A stretch of 64,000 bases of DNA from Micrococcales bacterium KH10 (GTDB lineage: Bacteria; Actinomycetota; Actinomycetes; Actinomycetales; Cellulomonadaceae), in assembly GCA_900188465.1 (NCBI GenBank), contig FZPE01000001.1:558001-622000 (forward strand), read 5' to 3'. Numbering within the stretch: position 1 is the first letter of the stretch; each line of letters opens with the position of its first letter. Positions 1 through 7,840 of this stretch are shown one piece after another. The translations under genes were made by a program, and so were the position numbers. The notes below the pieces were generated by a model that was not told the origin of the DNA, searched no databases, and worked only from the letters and a program-made list of their open reading frames with translations.

Positions 1-680
1 AGCGCTTCTTGCTCCGGCATCTCCTGGTCAGCCTCATGAGCAAGCGGGTTACGGATACCAGCGAACACACCTTCGGCAAACATGCGTGCCCCACGCTGCA
101 CCGACTTGAAGGTCTTGCTGCCGTCATCCGGCATACGGTGCAGACGCGGACTATTCGCAACGGCTGGCTGCTCGCTAAACGCCTGGTTGAAGAGATCCGT
201 CTCGCTCACATCACGACGACCGAGCTTGTTCTGCGTCTCAGCGTTCAACTTGCGAATCGCACCCTCGACAGCCTCACGGAAATGTCCTGAACGCCATAGC
301 GACGAAGCACCACCCCAGACCCAAGAATGGAAATCACCGGCAGACACTCGAGGAGCCGTATCACCCAGTTTCTCCTGCAACTCGACCTCTCGCTCGAGCG
401 CGGCGATGCCACGGCCAGCCCAGTCTCGGAGGTATTTCCAACGAGCCTTCTGGCGTTCTTCGGAAGTTTTGTTATCAACGCGACGCCACTCCGGTAGAAC
501 TCGATCAAGAATCTGCTCCGCAACGTAAGCCAGCTCTGCCGCTTTCGTATCGGACACGCGTTGATGGGTACCGACTACCACCACACCGGTGTTACCACGG
601 TTGTTATAACCGACTTGCTCTGTGGCGTGGATGAATTCTTTCAGGGACGCAACTGCCCAATCTGTATCGAGTATGGTCAT
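1..680 (-). CDS. HEPN-type TIGR02391 (Ymh) family protein, partial (C-terminus outside window)
   Basis: Open frame of 226 codons running leftwards off the window edge, translated by hand from the minus strand. It starts MTILDTDWAVASLKEF and has a closing segment with GIRNPLAHEA, where R210-N-P-L-A-H215 is the Rx4H motif of HEPN nucleases. This segment resembles the TIGR02391/PF09509 (Hypoth_Ymh) family, whose members end in a similar RNPxxHE block. The start codon overlaps the hsdS stop as ATGA, so translation is coupled to the restriction-modification operon. What is seen is the frame, the motif and the overlap; the family assignment is from memory of the motif; a ribonuclease or abortive-infection role is inference. 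hsdR is not in view and would be expected further left. Confidence 0.75.
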   Translation of the reverse strand, partial: MTILDTDWAVASLKEFIHATEQVGYNNRGNTGVVVVGTHQRVSDTKAAELAYVAEQILDRVLPEWRRVDNKTSEERQKARWKYLRDWAGRGIAALEREVELQEKLGDTAPRVSAGDFHSWVWGGASSLWRSGHFREAVEGAIRKLNAETQNKLGRRDVSETDLFNQAFSEQPAVANSPRLHRMPDDGSKTFKSVQRGARMFAEGVFAGIRNPLAHEADQEMPEQEA

Positions 681-1828
681 GCCGCAGCCTCCTCGACCTG
701 AACACGAATACGACCTGATAGCAGTTCGGGGAGGAGCGTGTCGCGGAGCACTGCGAGACGTGCATTCTCTTTCAGCCGTTGCAGAACAATTGCCGACATC
801 TCTTGAAACAGATTGTCAAGACGTCGGGACGTCGGGACTTCGATCTCAATCTGATCAAAGGTCGCCATGTTGACAGTATTGAAAACAGTCCCGTGGCCGG
901 CATCCTTGATCCGTGCCACTGCCGCTTCAAGCGCGAGAAACAGCGATGCCTCGTTGCGGTCAATGGCTTGTAAGCCGTAACAAGACTGATTGAACGCCAT
1001 CGGCTCCGCGAGCCTTGCCAACGCACCAACCGTACCGCGCGCAGTCATCACGATGGTGCCTTTCGGCAGGATCTTCGCGGCGCTGTTCCTAACGCCCTCC
1101 TCACTCACTGTCTCGGCCGTCTCTACGACGAAACCCCCGGAAGCAGAAGCGATATCCTTGGCTGACGCCCATTTTACGCCCCCGCGCCAGTATTCAGGGA
1201 GACTTCTCTTGGGCGTCCCACCAAGTATGGGCTTCAATACTTCAGAGGCACGAACCAGTGATTTCTCCACTGCTTCATAGTGTGCGCGCATGAGCTCACG
1301 ACTCACCTCGACCGCCCGCCGGTTCGACTCGATCTTGTCGTCGAGCGCGCCGAGCGTCGCGGCGATTGCGCGCTGCTCCTCAACCGATGGAAACCTGTAT
1401 TCGAGCGCTTTGATCGTCCGAGCGCTGAGATTCTGCTGAGCAGCACCGTTCGCGCGATCTATTATTCGCGAACGGTCATTCAGAAGTGCGTAATAGAGAT
1501 AACGATAATCGGCCTTATTCGGGTCCACGATCATCGCGCACGCTGCCTGATTGCAGGTCATTTCCGCGCCCAGGATCGCCAACTTGCCAACAGTGGCACC
1601 GTACATCGCCATCATCACTGTATTTGCTGGCAGCAACTTTGCTGACGAGTTTTCTACTGCGGTCTGCGTAATATGCTCTTCAGTTTCGTAGACCCAGCTG
1701 TCTCGTAGCTCCTGCGTCTTCAACCAAGGAATAGCGCCCTCAAAGTAATCAGAGATACGTCGGCTGGGAGTTCCGCCACTCGTCACGCGAAGACAAACAT
1801 CATCAACTGTCAAGATTTGTGAAGTCAT
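677..1828 (-). CDS. hsdS: Type I restriction-modification specificity subunit HsdS
   Basis: 383 residues. HsdS gives a type I enzyme its DNA target through two target-recognition domains separated by conserved helices, and it bridges two HsdM subunits. Both halves are visible. The first opens with SGGTPSRR and ISDYFEGAIPWLKTQEL and closes with the helix EEQRAIAATLGALDDKIE. The second opens with LGGTPKRSLPEYWRGGVKWA and ends in LRDTLLPELLSGRIRV, the usual HsdS C-terminus. Each TRD also carries an MTARGTVG/MAMYGATVG-like strand. The ATG overlaps the hsdM stop (ATGA), and its own stop overlaps the start of the HEPN gene in the same way. The target sequence cannot be read from the protein. Length is normal for the family. 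Confidence 0.95.
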   Translation of the reverse strand: MTSQILTVDDVCLRVTSGGTPSRRISDYFEGAIPWLKTQELRDSWVYETEEHITQTAVENSSAKLLPANTVMMAMYGATVGKLAILGAEMTCNQAACAMIVDPNKADYRYLYYALLNDRSRIIDRANGAAQQNLSARTIKALEYRFPSVEEQRAIAATLGALDDKIESNRRAVEVSRELMRAHYEAVEKSLVRASEVLKPILGGTPKRSLPEYWRGGVKWASAKDIASASGGFVVETAETVSEEGVRNSAAKILPKGTIVMTARGTVGALARLAEPMAFNQSCYGLQAIDRNEASLFLALEAAVARIKDAGHGTVFNTVNMATFDQIEIEVPTSRRLDNLFQEMSAIVLQRLKENARLAVLRDTLLPELLSGRIRVQVEEAAA

Positions 1829-3390
1829 TGTTCAAGCGCTCCGAGTCGAGCACGAACCTCAACCTCAAGTTGGCGCCCGCGCTCGAACTCCGCGAAGAGT
1901 TCCTTTGTGAGGCGGTCGATCTTCTCGTCGATCGGTTCGTCGTCGACCTCGGCTTCGGCGGTGCCGACGTAGCGGCCTGGCGTGAGCACGTAGTCGTGCT
2001 TGGCGATCTCGTCCAGGGAGGCGGCCTTCGCGAAGCCCGGCACGTCCTCGTAGCCGCCATCGTGGTTGCGCCAGGCGTGGTAGGTGCCGGCAATCTTCGC
2101 AATATCGTCGTCCGTCAGCACGCGCAGACGGCGTGACTCCATCGTGCCGAGCTTTCGGGCGTCGATGAAGAGCACCTCGCCGCGGCGCTCCCTGTGGCCA
2201 TTGCCGTGCCGGGCCTTCGAGACAAACCAGAGCGAGACGGGGATGCCGGTGTTGAAGAACAGCTTGTCGGGCATCGCCACGATGCAGTCGACCAGGTCGG
2301 CCTCGACAAGCTTGCGGCGGATCTCACCCTCACCGCCCGTCTTCGACGACAGCGACCCGTTCGCCAGCACGAACCCTGCCGTGCCCCTCGGGCTCAGGTG
2401 GTAGATGAAGTGCTGTACCCACGCGAAGTTCGCGTTGCCCTGCGGCGGGGTGCCGTACCGCCAGCGCGGATCGTCCTCGAGCTTCGCATTCCACCAGTCA
2501 GAGACATTGAACGGAGGGTTGGCAATCACGAAGTCGGCCCGCAGATCCGGGTGCAGGTCATCGGTGAATGAGTCGGCCGAACGCGGTCCCATGTCGGCTT
2601 CGATGCCTCGCAGTGCGAGGTTCATCTTGGCGAGCTTCCAGGTCGTGTCCGTGAACTCCTGCCCGTAGACGGAGATGTCGGTGCGCTTGCCGCCGTGAGC
2701 TTTCACGAACTCAGCCGACTGCACAAACATGCCGCCTGAACCCGCCGCAGGGTCATAGACGCGCCCCTGGTAGGGCTCCAACATCTCGACCAGCGTCTTG
2801 ACTACCGAGCGCGGCGTGTAGAAGGCCCCAGCATCCTTGCCGGTCTCCTTGCCGGCAAACTGCCCAAGGAAGTACTCGTACACTCGGCCCAGTACGTCGT
2901 CGGCGCCGTGGTCGTCGGTCTCGGTGAACCCGATCGAACCGATCAGGTCGACCAGCTCGCCAAGGCGCCGCTTGTCGAGACCGTCACGTCCGTAGTTGCG
3001 CGGGAGCACACCGCGCAGGGAAGGGTTCTCCTTCTCGATGAGGTCCATCGCCTGGTCGATTTGCTGCCCGATCTCGGGCTGCTTCGCCACGGACTGGATG
3101 TAGCCCCAGCGCGCCAACTCTGGCACCCAGAACACGTTGTGGCTGGTGTACTCGTCGCGGTCTTCGAGGAAGTCCGGTAGCCGCTCGGCCTTGATGCCGT
3201 CAGCAGCCAGTTCTACCTCGAGCGCCTTCCGTCGCTCTTCGAAGCGGTCGGAGACGTACTTCAGGAACACCAAGCCCAGCACGACATGCTTGTACTCACT
3301 CGGTTCCTGGTTGCCGCGCAGCTTGTCGGCGGCCTCCCAGAGGGTCTGTTCAAGTGTCTTTGTCGGTTTCGGCTTCGCTGTTCGCGCCAT
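1825..3390 (-). CDS. hsdM: Type I restriction-modification DNA methyltransferase HsdM
   Basis: 521 residues from the chosen ATG at 3390 (MARTAKPKPTKTLEQ), which has GGAGGAG about 11 bases upstream; the frame is open further but the extra 44 residues do not look like the family. HsdM uses S-adenosylmethionine to make N6-methyladenine at the site chosen by HsdS. The N-terminal helical domain (about 10-160) is followed by the catalytic N6-Mtase domain with AGAFYTPRSVV (about 187), SAM-binding motif I DPAAGSGG (213-220) and the catalytic NPPF (291-294). It is first in an operon hsdM-hsdS-HEPN with 4-base overlaps. No sign of inactivation is seen. Confidence 0.96.
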   Translation of the reverse strand: MARTAKPKPTKTLEQTLWEAADKLRGNQEPSEYKHVVLGLVFLKYVSDRFEERRKALEVELAADGIKAERLPDFLEDRDEYTSHNVFWVPELARWGYIQSVAKQPEIGQQIDQAMDLIEKENPSLRGVLPRNYGRDGLDKRRLGELVDLIGSIGFTETDDHGADDVLGRVYEYFLGQFAGKETGKDAGAFYTPRSVVKTLVEMLEPYQGRVYDPAAGSGGMFVQSAEFVKAHGGKRTDISVYGQEFTDTTWKLAKMNLALRGIEADMGPRSADSFTDDLHPDLRADFVIANPPFNVSDWWNAKLEDDPRWRYGTPPQGNANFAWVQHFIYHLSPRGTAGFVLANGSLSSKTGGEGEIRRKLVEADLVDCIVAMPDKLFFNTGIPVSLWFVSKARHGNGHRERRGEVLFIDARKLGTMESRRLRVLTDDDIAKIAGTYHAWRNHDGGYEDVPGFAKAASLDEIAKHDYVLTPGRYVGTAEAEVDDEPIDEKIDRLTKELFAEFERGRQLEVEVRARLGALEQ

Positions 3391-3669
3391 TCGATCTGTG
3401 TCTCCTCCACACCACCAGCGAATCCTGAGGGCAATGTCTCTACTGTGCCCAAAGATTACCCCGTGCAAGTAGCCGCCGTAAATACTGCGGAGGGCCTTCG
3501 ATTTCGGAAACAGGCCGGTCACGCAGGCAAAGGCGAAGTACAGTACTGCTTCCTACTCAGCGGCAAATGGCGACGAAGAACTTTGCAGCTCTAAATTAGG
3601 CTGGAGGCGGCTTAGACGTTAGCCATACGCGCCCCACCAACCACTGAACCGAGAAAGAACCGAAGCACT

Positions 3670-4854
3670 ATGACCATAGAACCTTCCGGGTCCTTGGGCG
3701 ATGACGTTCCTGCCATCAATGACCGGCGGTTCCTCGAAGCCACTTCCGAGGCTAAGAGCCGCTACGGCCGGTTCAATCTGGGAATCGTCGGTGGCACTGG
3801 TGTTGGTAAATCGTCGCTCGTCAATGCTGTCTTCGGTAGCCATCATGCCCCGGTCGGCAAAGGGATGCCCGTTACGCGTGGCGTCAATTACTATCAGGAC
3901 GATGCGCTAGGGATTTGGGATTTTGAAGGGTTCGAGATCGGCTCCACCAAGTCACCTGCAGAAACCCTAAGAGAGAATCTTGCGAAGGTAGCGGCTCGTC
4001 CTGCAAACGAACATATCGCTGTGGTCTGGTACTGCGTACTAGCCAACGCTGACCGGCTCACACCACCCGATATCGAGATGATTCGCGAACTCGACGCGGC
4101 CGGGCTGCCGGTGATACTCGTCCTGACCAAGGTGAACTGGACGAAGAACCCGGTCACCGGAAAATACCGCGCCCCAGCCGATACCGAAGAGTTTCGCGAC
4201 TGGCTGGAGAACCCCGTCGATGCTGACGGCCTTCCCATCCACCTGCCCGTCCATCGCGTGATTCTGACCGCGGCAGAGGGCACTCGTACCAAAGGCACAC
4301 ACGGAAAGGGCGCGGGGCATGGGCTCGGTGAACTCGTCACGCAGACCCTTGCGCTCTCCCCCGAAGACGAGAAAGACTCCTTTCGCATTGCCCAACGGCT
4401 CAACCTCCCCTGGAAACGCGATATGGCGCGACCGATCATTGCTGCTGCCTCATCTGCAGCGGCGGCTGCAGCAGCTGTCCCCATCCCGGTTGCTGACGCG
4501 GCGACGATCGCGCCGATCCAACTGACGATGATGGCGCGCATCGCCGCGATCTACGACCTCGAACTCAAAACCATGGTGTCGACCTCGGCCCTGGCACAGT
4601 TGAGTGCGCAGATGGCAGGGCAAGCGCTGGCTCGCAGTTTCGTCAAACTGATACCCGGCGCGGGCAGCGTGATCAATGCGGGCGTTGCGTCTTCCATCAC
4701 CGCTGCGACCGGCGAAGGGTGGATGCGTCTGTGCGAGCAGGTCCACCTTGGCAAGATCGACTTGTCTGGGGTGGCTGACGCGCTGAGCGCGTTCACTCCG
4801 ACTCATCGATCGGTGATCGCCAAGATGATCGTGAACAAAGCGGCGAAGCGTTAA
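3670..4854 (+). CDS. DUF697-domain GTPase
   Basis: 394 residues. The N-terminal GTPase domain shows a P-loop GGTGVGKS (41-48), a candidate switch-I Thr at 69, DFEG (84-87) as G3 and TKVN (153-156) where TKxD is usual, so guanine specificity is less certain. The C-terminal half (about 250-390) is hydrophobic and Ala-rich, with VPIPVADAATIAPIQ and KLIPGAGSVINAGVAS, as in the DUF697 domain that probably associates with membrane. Upstream is the divergently transcribed hsdMS locus, and a hypothetical winged-helix operon lies beyond. It may belong to the defence-type accessory block, but that is context only. Start: ATG with GAAAGAACC just upstream, weak. No partner gene is seen. Confidence 0.85.
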   Translation: MTIEPSGSLGDDVPAINDRRFLEATSEAKSRYGRFNLGIVGGTGVGKSSLVNAVFGSHHAPVGKGMPVTRGVNYYQDDALGIWDFEGFEIGSTKSPAETLRENLAKVAARPANEHIAVVWYCVLANADRLTPPDIEMIRELDAAGLPVILVLTKVNWTKNPVTGKYRAPADTEEFRDWLENPVDADGLPIHLPVHRVILTAAEGTRTKGTHGKGAGHGLGELVTQTLALSPEDEKDSFRIAQRLNLPWKRDMARPIIAAASSAAAAAAAVPIPVADAATIAPIQLTMMARIAAIYDLELKTMVSTSALAQLSAQMAGQALARSFVKLIPGAGSVINAGVASSITAATGEGWMRLCEQVHLGKIDLSGVADALSAFTPTHRSVIAKMIVNKAAKR

Positions 4855-4884
4855 GGCGCCGCAGCTTACCCTTCGGGACCGGCG

Positions 4885-5208
4885 TTACTCTGCTAGACCG
4901 GTGTCGCCCTCGGCGATCTGCGCGAGCGCAGCCAGATGCGCTTCCAATTTTTGTTGACCGGCCGGGGTGAGCGACACCCAGGTGAGTAGACGAGCATCCC
5001 GCCGCACTGGGGAACTCTCCTTATTCACGGTCAGATACCCGGCCTCGGAAAGCACCTTGAGATTCTTCGACAGGTGCGCATCTGTGACCCCCAGGGTGTC
5101 GCGGATAACCGCGAACTCGAGTTGATCGACCTTGCGGAGCAGACCGCAGACGCGCAGGCGAACCGGTGAGTGAATGACCTCGTCAAAGACTGGAACCGGA
5201 GCCTTCAT
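4885..5208 (-). CDS. Winged-helix (ArsR/MarR-like) transcriptional regulator
   Basis: 107 residues forming one winged helix-turn-helix. The sequence VIHSPVRLRVCGLLRKVDQ is the first helix pair, IRDTLGVTDAHLSKNLKVL the recognition helix, and YLTVNKESSPVRRDARLL the wing. This is the compact HTH_34 type usually encoded with a small membrane protein. No metal-binding cysteine cluster is seen, so metal sensing is unlikely. Its ATG overlaps the stop of an upstream small open frame (ATGA), so the two were or are one operon. The ligand and targets are unknown; autoregulation is plausible. Confidence 0.8.
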   Translation of the reverse strand: MKAPVPVFDEVIHSPVRLRVCGLLRKVDQLEFAVIRDTLGVTDAHLSKNLKVLSEAGYLTVNKESSPVRRDARLLTWVSLTPAGQQKLEAHLAALAQIAEGDTGLAE

Positions 5209-5482
5209 CGCACCTCAGCACTCTCAACCAGTTCTTTGCGCAATAGGCCGTCATAGCGCCGGACAACCCAACCACTGATAGTTTGCGCGTACACGAGTAT
5301 CGCGACGATCTCGCCAAGGATCGGGTGGTACCACCATGGGGTGATGATCTTTGCCGCCAGATCGGCGTTGTCCCGTCCCAATGTTTGCAGGGCTTGACGA
5401 GCCTCGTCTGCTCCAGGCCTGCCATCAGAGTCCTGTGAGGCCGCGCCACCATTTTCTCTTGCGATGTTGGCAACGTCTATTT
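5205..5482 (-). pseudogene. Probable shortened membrane-protein partner of the winged-helix regulator
   Basis: A minus-strand frame, too short for usual calling, ends in RRYDGLLRKELVESAEVR and its TGA overlaps the regulator's ATG. It contains KIITPWWYHPILGEIVAI, like the PWW-x-P-x-LG segment that opens the membrane part of proteins paired with this regulator type. Only one short hydrophobic stretch follows, where the relatives I recall have several membrane helices. The frame is open from just after a TAA near 5483, but no ATG or GTG lies in it; the first usable codon is TTG at 5381. A deletion remnant is my best reading; a 58-residue protein from TTG is the alternative. Confidence 0.4.
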
Positions 5483-5583
5483 TTTACTTAACAACTTCGC
5501 AAGTGTTTGCTGTTGTTCCCAACACTGGTTTTCAATCCGTGACTTTTGCCGTGCTGGGCGGGACTCTTCCACGCAGTAGCAGA

Positions 5584-6270
5584 CTACTTTTTGTCAGTTA
5601 CATAGAACGTCACCGACTCGTCAATGGCCTCCAGCGTCAACTGCCAGCCGGTCTGTTCGACAATCTTCGCCGGAGTTCCCTCTTCCTCGAACTCCGCACT
5701 TTCCAACTGTTCCTTCGGCTGGTGCTGCTTACTCATGTCAGTACTCTTGGCGACAAAATACGTGTCGCCCTCTACCTTGACGATCTTGAACCAGCCGAAC
5801 CCAAGGTCTGAGATCGCCACGAGGCTGTCCGGTTCTGCAGCGCCTTCAAAGCGACCGAAATACATATCGCCTACTACCGGTGTCTGCTCCATTGCCACTT
5901 GTTCGGCAGACTGCTCAGTCGGCTTCAAAGTCTCGTACGTCATAACCCCAAAACCAGCCGCTAGTAGCGCCACTACGATCCAGCCGATGATCGTGAGCCT
6001 AAACACAAATGGCGGTTTGGGCACGTTGGCAGCCTTCTCAGCAGCAAAGGCTTTCATGTCAGCTGTCCACGCGGTGCGCGGGATCCGTTTGTTCGTCTCA
6101 ACGTCGTAGAACTCCGCAGTTGCCTTCTTGGAATTCACGACTGCTACAGCCCATCGCGCCTGCGTCCGATACGTCAGCAGTGTCATATCGTTGCTCGGGT
6201 TCTTGGGATTGTGCAACCGCTGGTCTACCGGATGGGTTGCCGGTTGTACCTTACTGACAACAAAAAACAT
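5584..6270 (-). CDS. Hypothetical membrane protein with one central helix
   Basis: 228 residues, not recognised. The N-terminal 90 residues are soluble and basic (TYRTQARWAVAVVNSKKA). One strong membrane helix follows (LTIIGWIVVALLAAGFGVM, about 92-110), then an acidic C-terminal domain of about 115 residues with YFGRFEGAAEPDSLVAISD and WFKIVKVEGDTYFVAKS. The topology is probably N-in with the C-terminal domain outside, judging by the positive charge before the helix. The ATG at 6270 has only a weak AAGAG nearby; a second Met at residue 29 lacks a ribosome site. The gene stands alone between two regulators. Confidence 0.7.
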   Translation of the reverse strand: MFFVVSKVQPATHPVDQRLHNPKNPSNDMTLLTYRTQARWAVAVVNSKKATAEFYDVETNKRIPRTAWTADMKAFAAEKAANVPKPPFVFRLTIIGWIVVALLAAGFGVMTYETLKPTEQSAEQVAMEQTPVVGDMYFGRFEGAAEPDSLVAISDLGFGWFKIVKVEGDTYFVAKSTDMSKQHQPKEQLESAEFEEEGTPAKIVEQTGWQLTLEAIDESVTFYVTDKK

Positions 6271-6500
6271 CTCTTACACAACCAATCATTCTCGTCCGCC
6301 GACTCTTAACTCGGCTCGTCTAAAGCCCGAGGCAACGACGTTGCCACGATAGAAGAATTCTGGAGCAGGCAACCGCAGGCGGCAACATCTTCTTGGCGTA
6401 CTGGAAGGGTGTGTGCGATGGCGCGTCGATCCCCTCGGACCGAACACCTGGTAGAGGCTGGAGCGGCTCGGTTCCGTATGGAATCAGACAGGATTTTTAT

Positions 6501-6537
6501 GTCAACCAGTTGACATATAGTAAGTCAACTGGTTGAC
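6501..6537. promoter_or_regulatory. Twin palindrome, probable MarR operator
   Basis: Two copies of a 14-base dyad (GTCAAC, two bases, GTTGAC) lie at 6501-6514 and 6524-6537, nine bases apart, and the second is the reverse complement of the first. The second ends seven bases before the marR ATG at 6545. TTGACA of the first copy could also be a -35 hexamer. The position and two-fold symmetry fit autorepression by the adjacent MarR protein; binding itself is inferred. Confidence 0.75.
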
Positions 6538-6544
6538 TTACTAT

Positions 6545-6997
6545 ATGGCTGATCGAATCACTGTCACCCTGCACGAGCTCGTTTCTGAACTCGACCTCTA
6601 TGCCGATGCTTGGTTGCGCTCCCGACACGGCATCTCGTACAACCTCTTCGAGTTTCTCGCCGCGCTTGCCGAGCGACAGCCGATCGACATCACCGGACTC
6701 GCTCAGTGCCTGCGAGTGAGCAAAGCCGCAGTGAGCAAGCGAGTCCCTACTATGGTCGCCGATGGCTGGATCGTAACGAGCCCGGGCGTCGGCCGCCGGG
6801 TCGAACTGACCCTCACACAGCGGGGTGCCGAACTCGTGCAGAACGCCGGAGGGGAACTCGAGCGCGAGTTCACCGCGATCCTCTCCGACCCCCGCCTCGA
6901 TCCCGCCCACACCCTGGGGGCGGTAGAACCGGAGGCATTCCATACACACTTGCGCACGCTCACCCAGATCATCACCGAGAAAGAACTCCCCTCATGA
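6545..6997 (+). CDS. MarR family transcriptional regulator
   Basis: 150 residues. A winged-helix fold is visible: ITGLAQCLRVSKAAVSKRVP is the helix-turn-helix and GWIVTSPGVGRRVELTLT the wing with its typical Arg-rich tip, flanked by dimerisation helices. MarR proteins repress neighbouring genes until a phenolic or oxidative ligand binds. It overlaps the following flavin oxidoreductase by ATGA, so they form one operon, and a twin palindrome covers its promoter. The start is the ATG (MADRITVTL); an in-frame TTG four codons earlier lies inside the palindrome. No clear ribosome site precedes it, so translation may be leaderless. A role in quinone or electrophile stress is inferred from the partner gene. 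Confidence 0.9.
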   Translation: MADRITVTLHELVSELDLYADAWLRSRHGISYNLFEFLAALAERQPIDITGLAQCLRVSKAAVSKRVPTMVADGWIVTSPGVGRRVELTLTQRGAELVQNAGGELEREFTAILSDPRLDPAHTLGAVEPEAFHTHLRTLTQIITEKELPS

Positions 6998-7638
6998 ATC
7001 AGCGCATCCTCGTTGTCATCGGAACCCCGTTGCCGACAACACTCAACCATGCCCTCGCATATGCCTATATCGATGCCGCCAGACAAGGCGGTGCCGAGGT
7101 TCGGGTGATCGACCTTGCGAACGATCCCATTCCCGATCACCCTCGTTCTCGCGAGGAGTTGCGCACACCGCGCCATGAGAACGATCGTGCCCTCGCCCCA
7201 GAAGTCGACCGCTACCTGGCCGATGTGCTCTGGGCAGAGCACCTGATCTTCTTCTACCCTCAGTGGTGGGGCACCTACCCCGCGGCGCTGAAGGCATTCA
7301 TCGACCGCGTGATTCTCTCCGGTGCGGCCTTCAAGTACCGGGAGAAGAGCGCGCTCCCGAAGAAGCTCCTCGTCGGGCGCACCGCTCGGATCGTCATGAC
7401 AATGGACAGCCCGACCTGGTGGAACCGCCTCGCATATCGCAATGCTGCCGAGACCAGCTTGAAGCGGGCGATCCTCGGATATTGCGGCGTGAAAACCACC
7501 GGAATCACACGGTTCTCACCGGTACGTTTCAGCGATGAGACCGCGCACAGCAGATGGATCGCTCGTTCGGCAGCACTGGGCACCAAAGACGCGGCGGTTG
7601 CAAGTCGCGTGCCGGTGGCGGAGCTTGCAACTACTTGA
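6994..7638 (+). CDS. NAD(P)H:quinone/flavin oxidoreductase of the flavodoxin_2 family
   Basis: 214 residues. ILVVIGTPLPTTLNHALA is the N-terminal FMN-phosphate loop strand and FFYPQWWGTYPAALKAFIDR is the signature that packs on the flavin in NQO1/KefF-like enzymes (PF02525). Such enzymes use NAD(P)H to reduce quinones or nitro compounds by two electrons. The ATG overlaps the marR TGA (ATGA), so it is co-translated with its likely repressor. The C-terminus (VASRVPVAELATT) is unremarkable. The substrate is not evident. The family is clear; a detoxification role is inferred from the pairing. Confidence 0.9.
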   Translation: MNQRILVVIGTPLPTTLNHALAYAYIDAARQGGAEVRVIDLANDPIPDHPRSREELRTPRHENDRALAPEVDRYLADVLWAEHLIFFYPQWWGTYPAALKAFIDRVILSGAAFKYREKSALPKKLLVGRTARIVMTMDSPTWWNRLAYRNAAETSLKRAILGYCGVKTTGITRFSPVRFSDETAHSRWIARSAALGTKDAAVASRVPVAELATT

Positions 7639-7715
7639 GTTCGCCGGGCTTCCCTGCGAAAACCTCGGGACCGAACCAAGATTCAACTACGTCAGGTGTT
7701 CTAGTACGTCTGAAA

Positions 7716-7791
7716 TGGTGGAGCTAAGGGGACTCGAACCCCTGACCCCCTGCATGCCATGCAGGTGCGCTACCAGCTGCGCCATAGCCCC
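7716..7791 (-). tRNA. tRNA-Ala (GGC)
   Basis: Folded by hand. The acceptor GGGGCTA pairs with TAGCTCC (one G-U), the anticodon stem CCTGC/GCAGG encloses a loop with anticodon GGC, and GGTTCGAGTCC forms the T arm. The discriminator is A and CCA is encoded (7716-7718). It lies just downstream of the phosphatase gene on the same strand. Confidence 0.97.
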
Positions 7792-7840
7792 GTGTTCCGG
7801 CCCAACAGGATCGAAACCGATCCTCGAACCGGAGATAAGT

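Noticed and set aside
5183-5473. A 96-codon minus-strand frame overlapping the winged-helix regulator
   Set aside because: Another frame of the same stretch encodes the recognisable PWWYHPILG segment and couples by ATGA, so this one is the shadow.
6418-6505. Short plus-strand frame beginning MARRSPRTEHLVEAG before the MarR operator
   Set aside because: About 30 codons, runs into the operator, no ribosome site and no family; probably chance.
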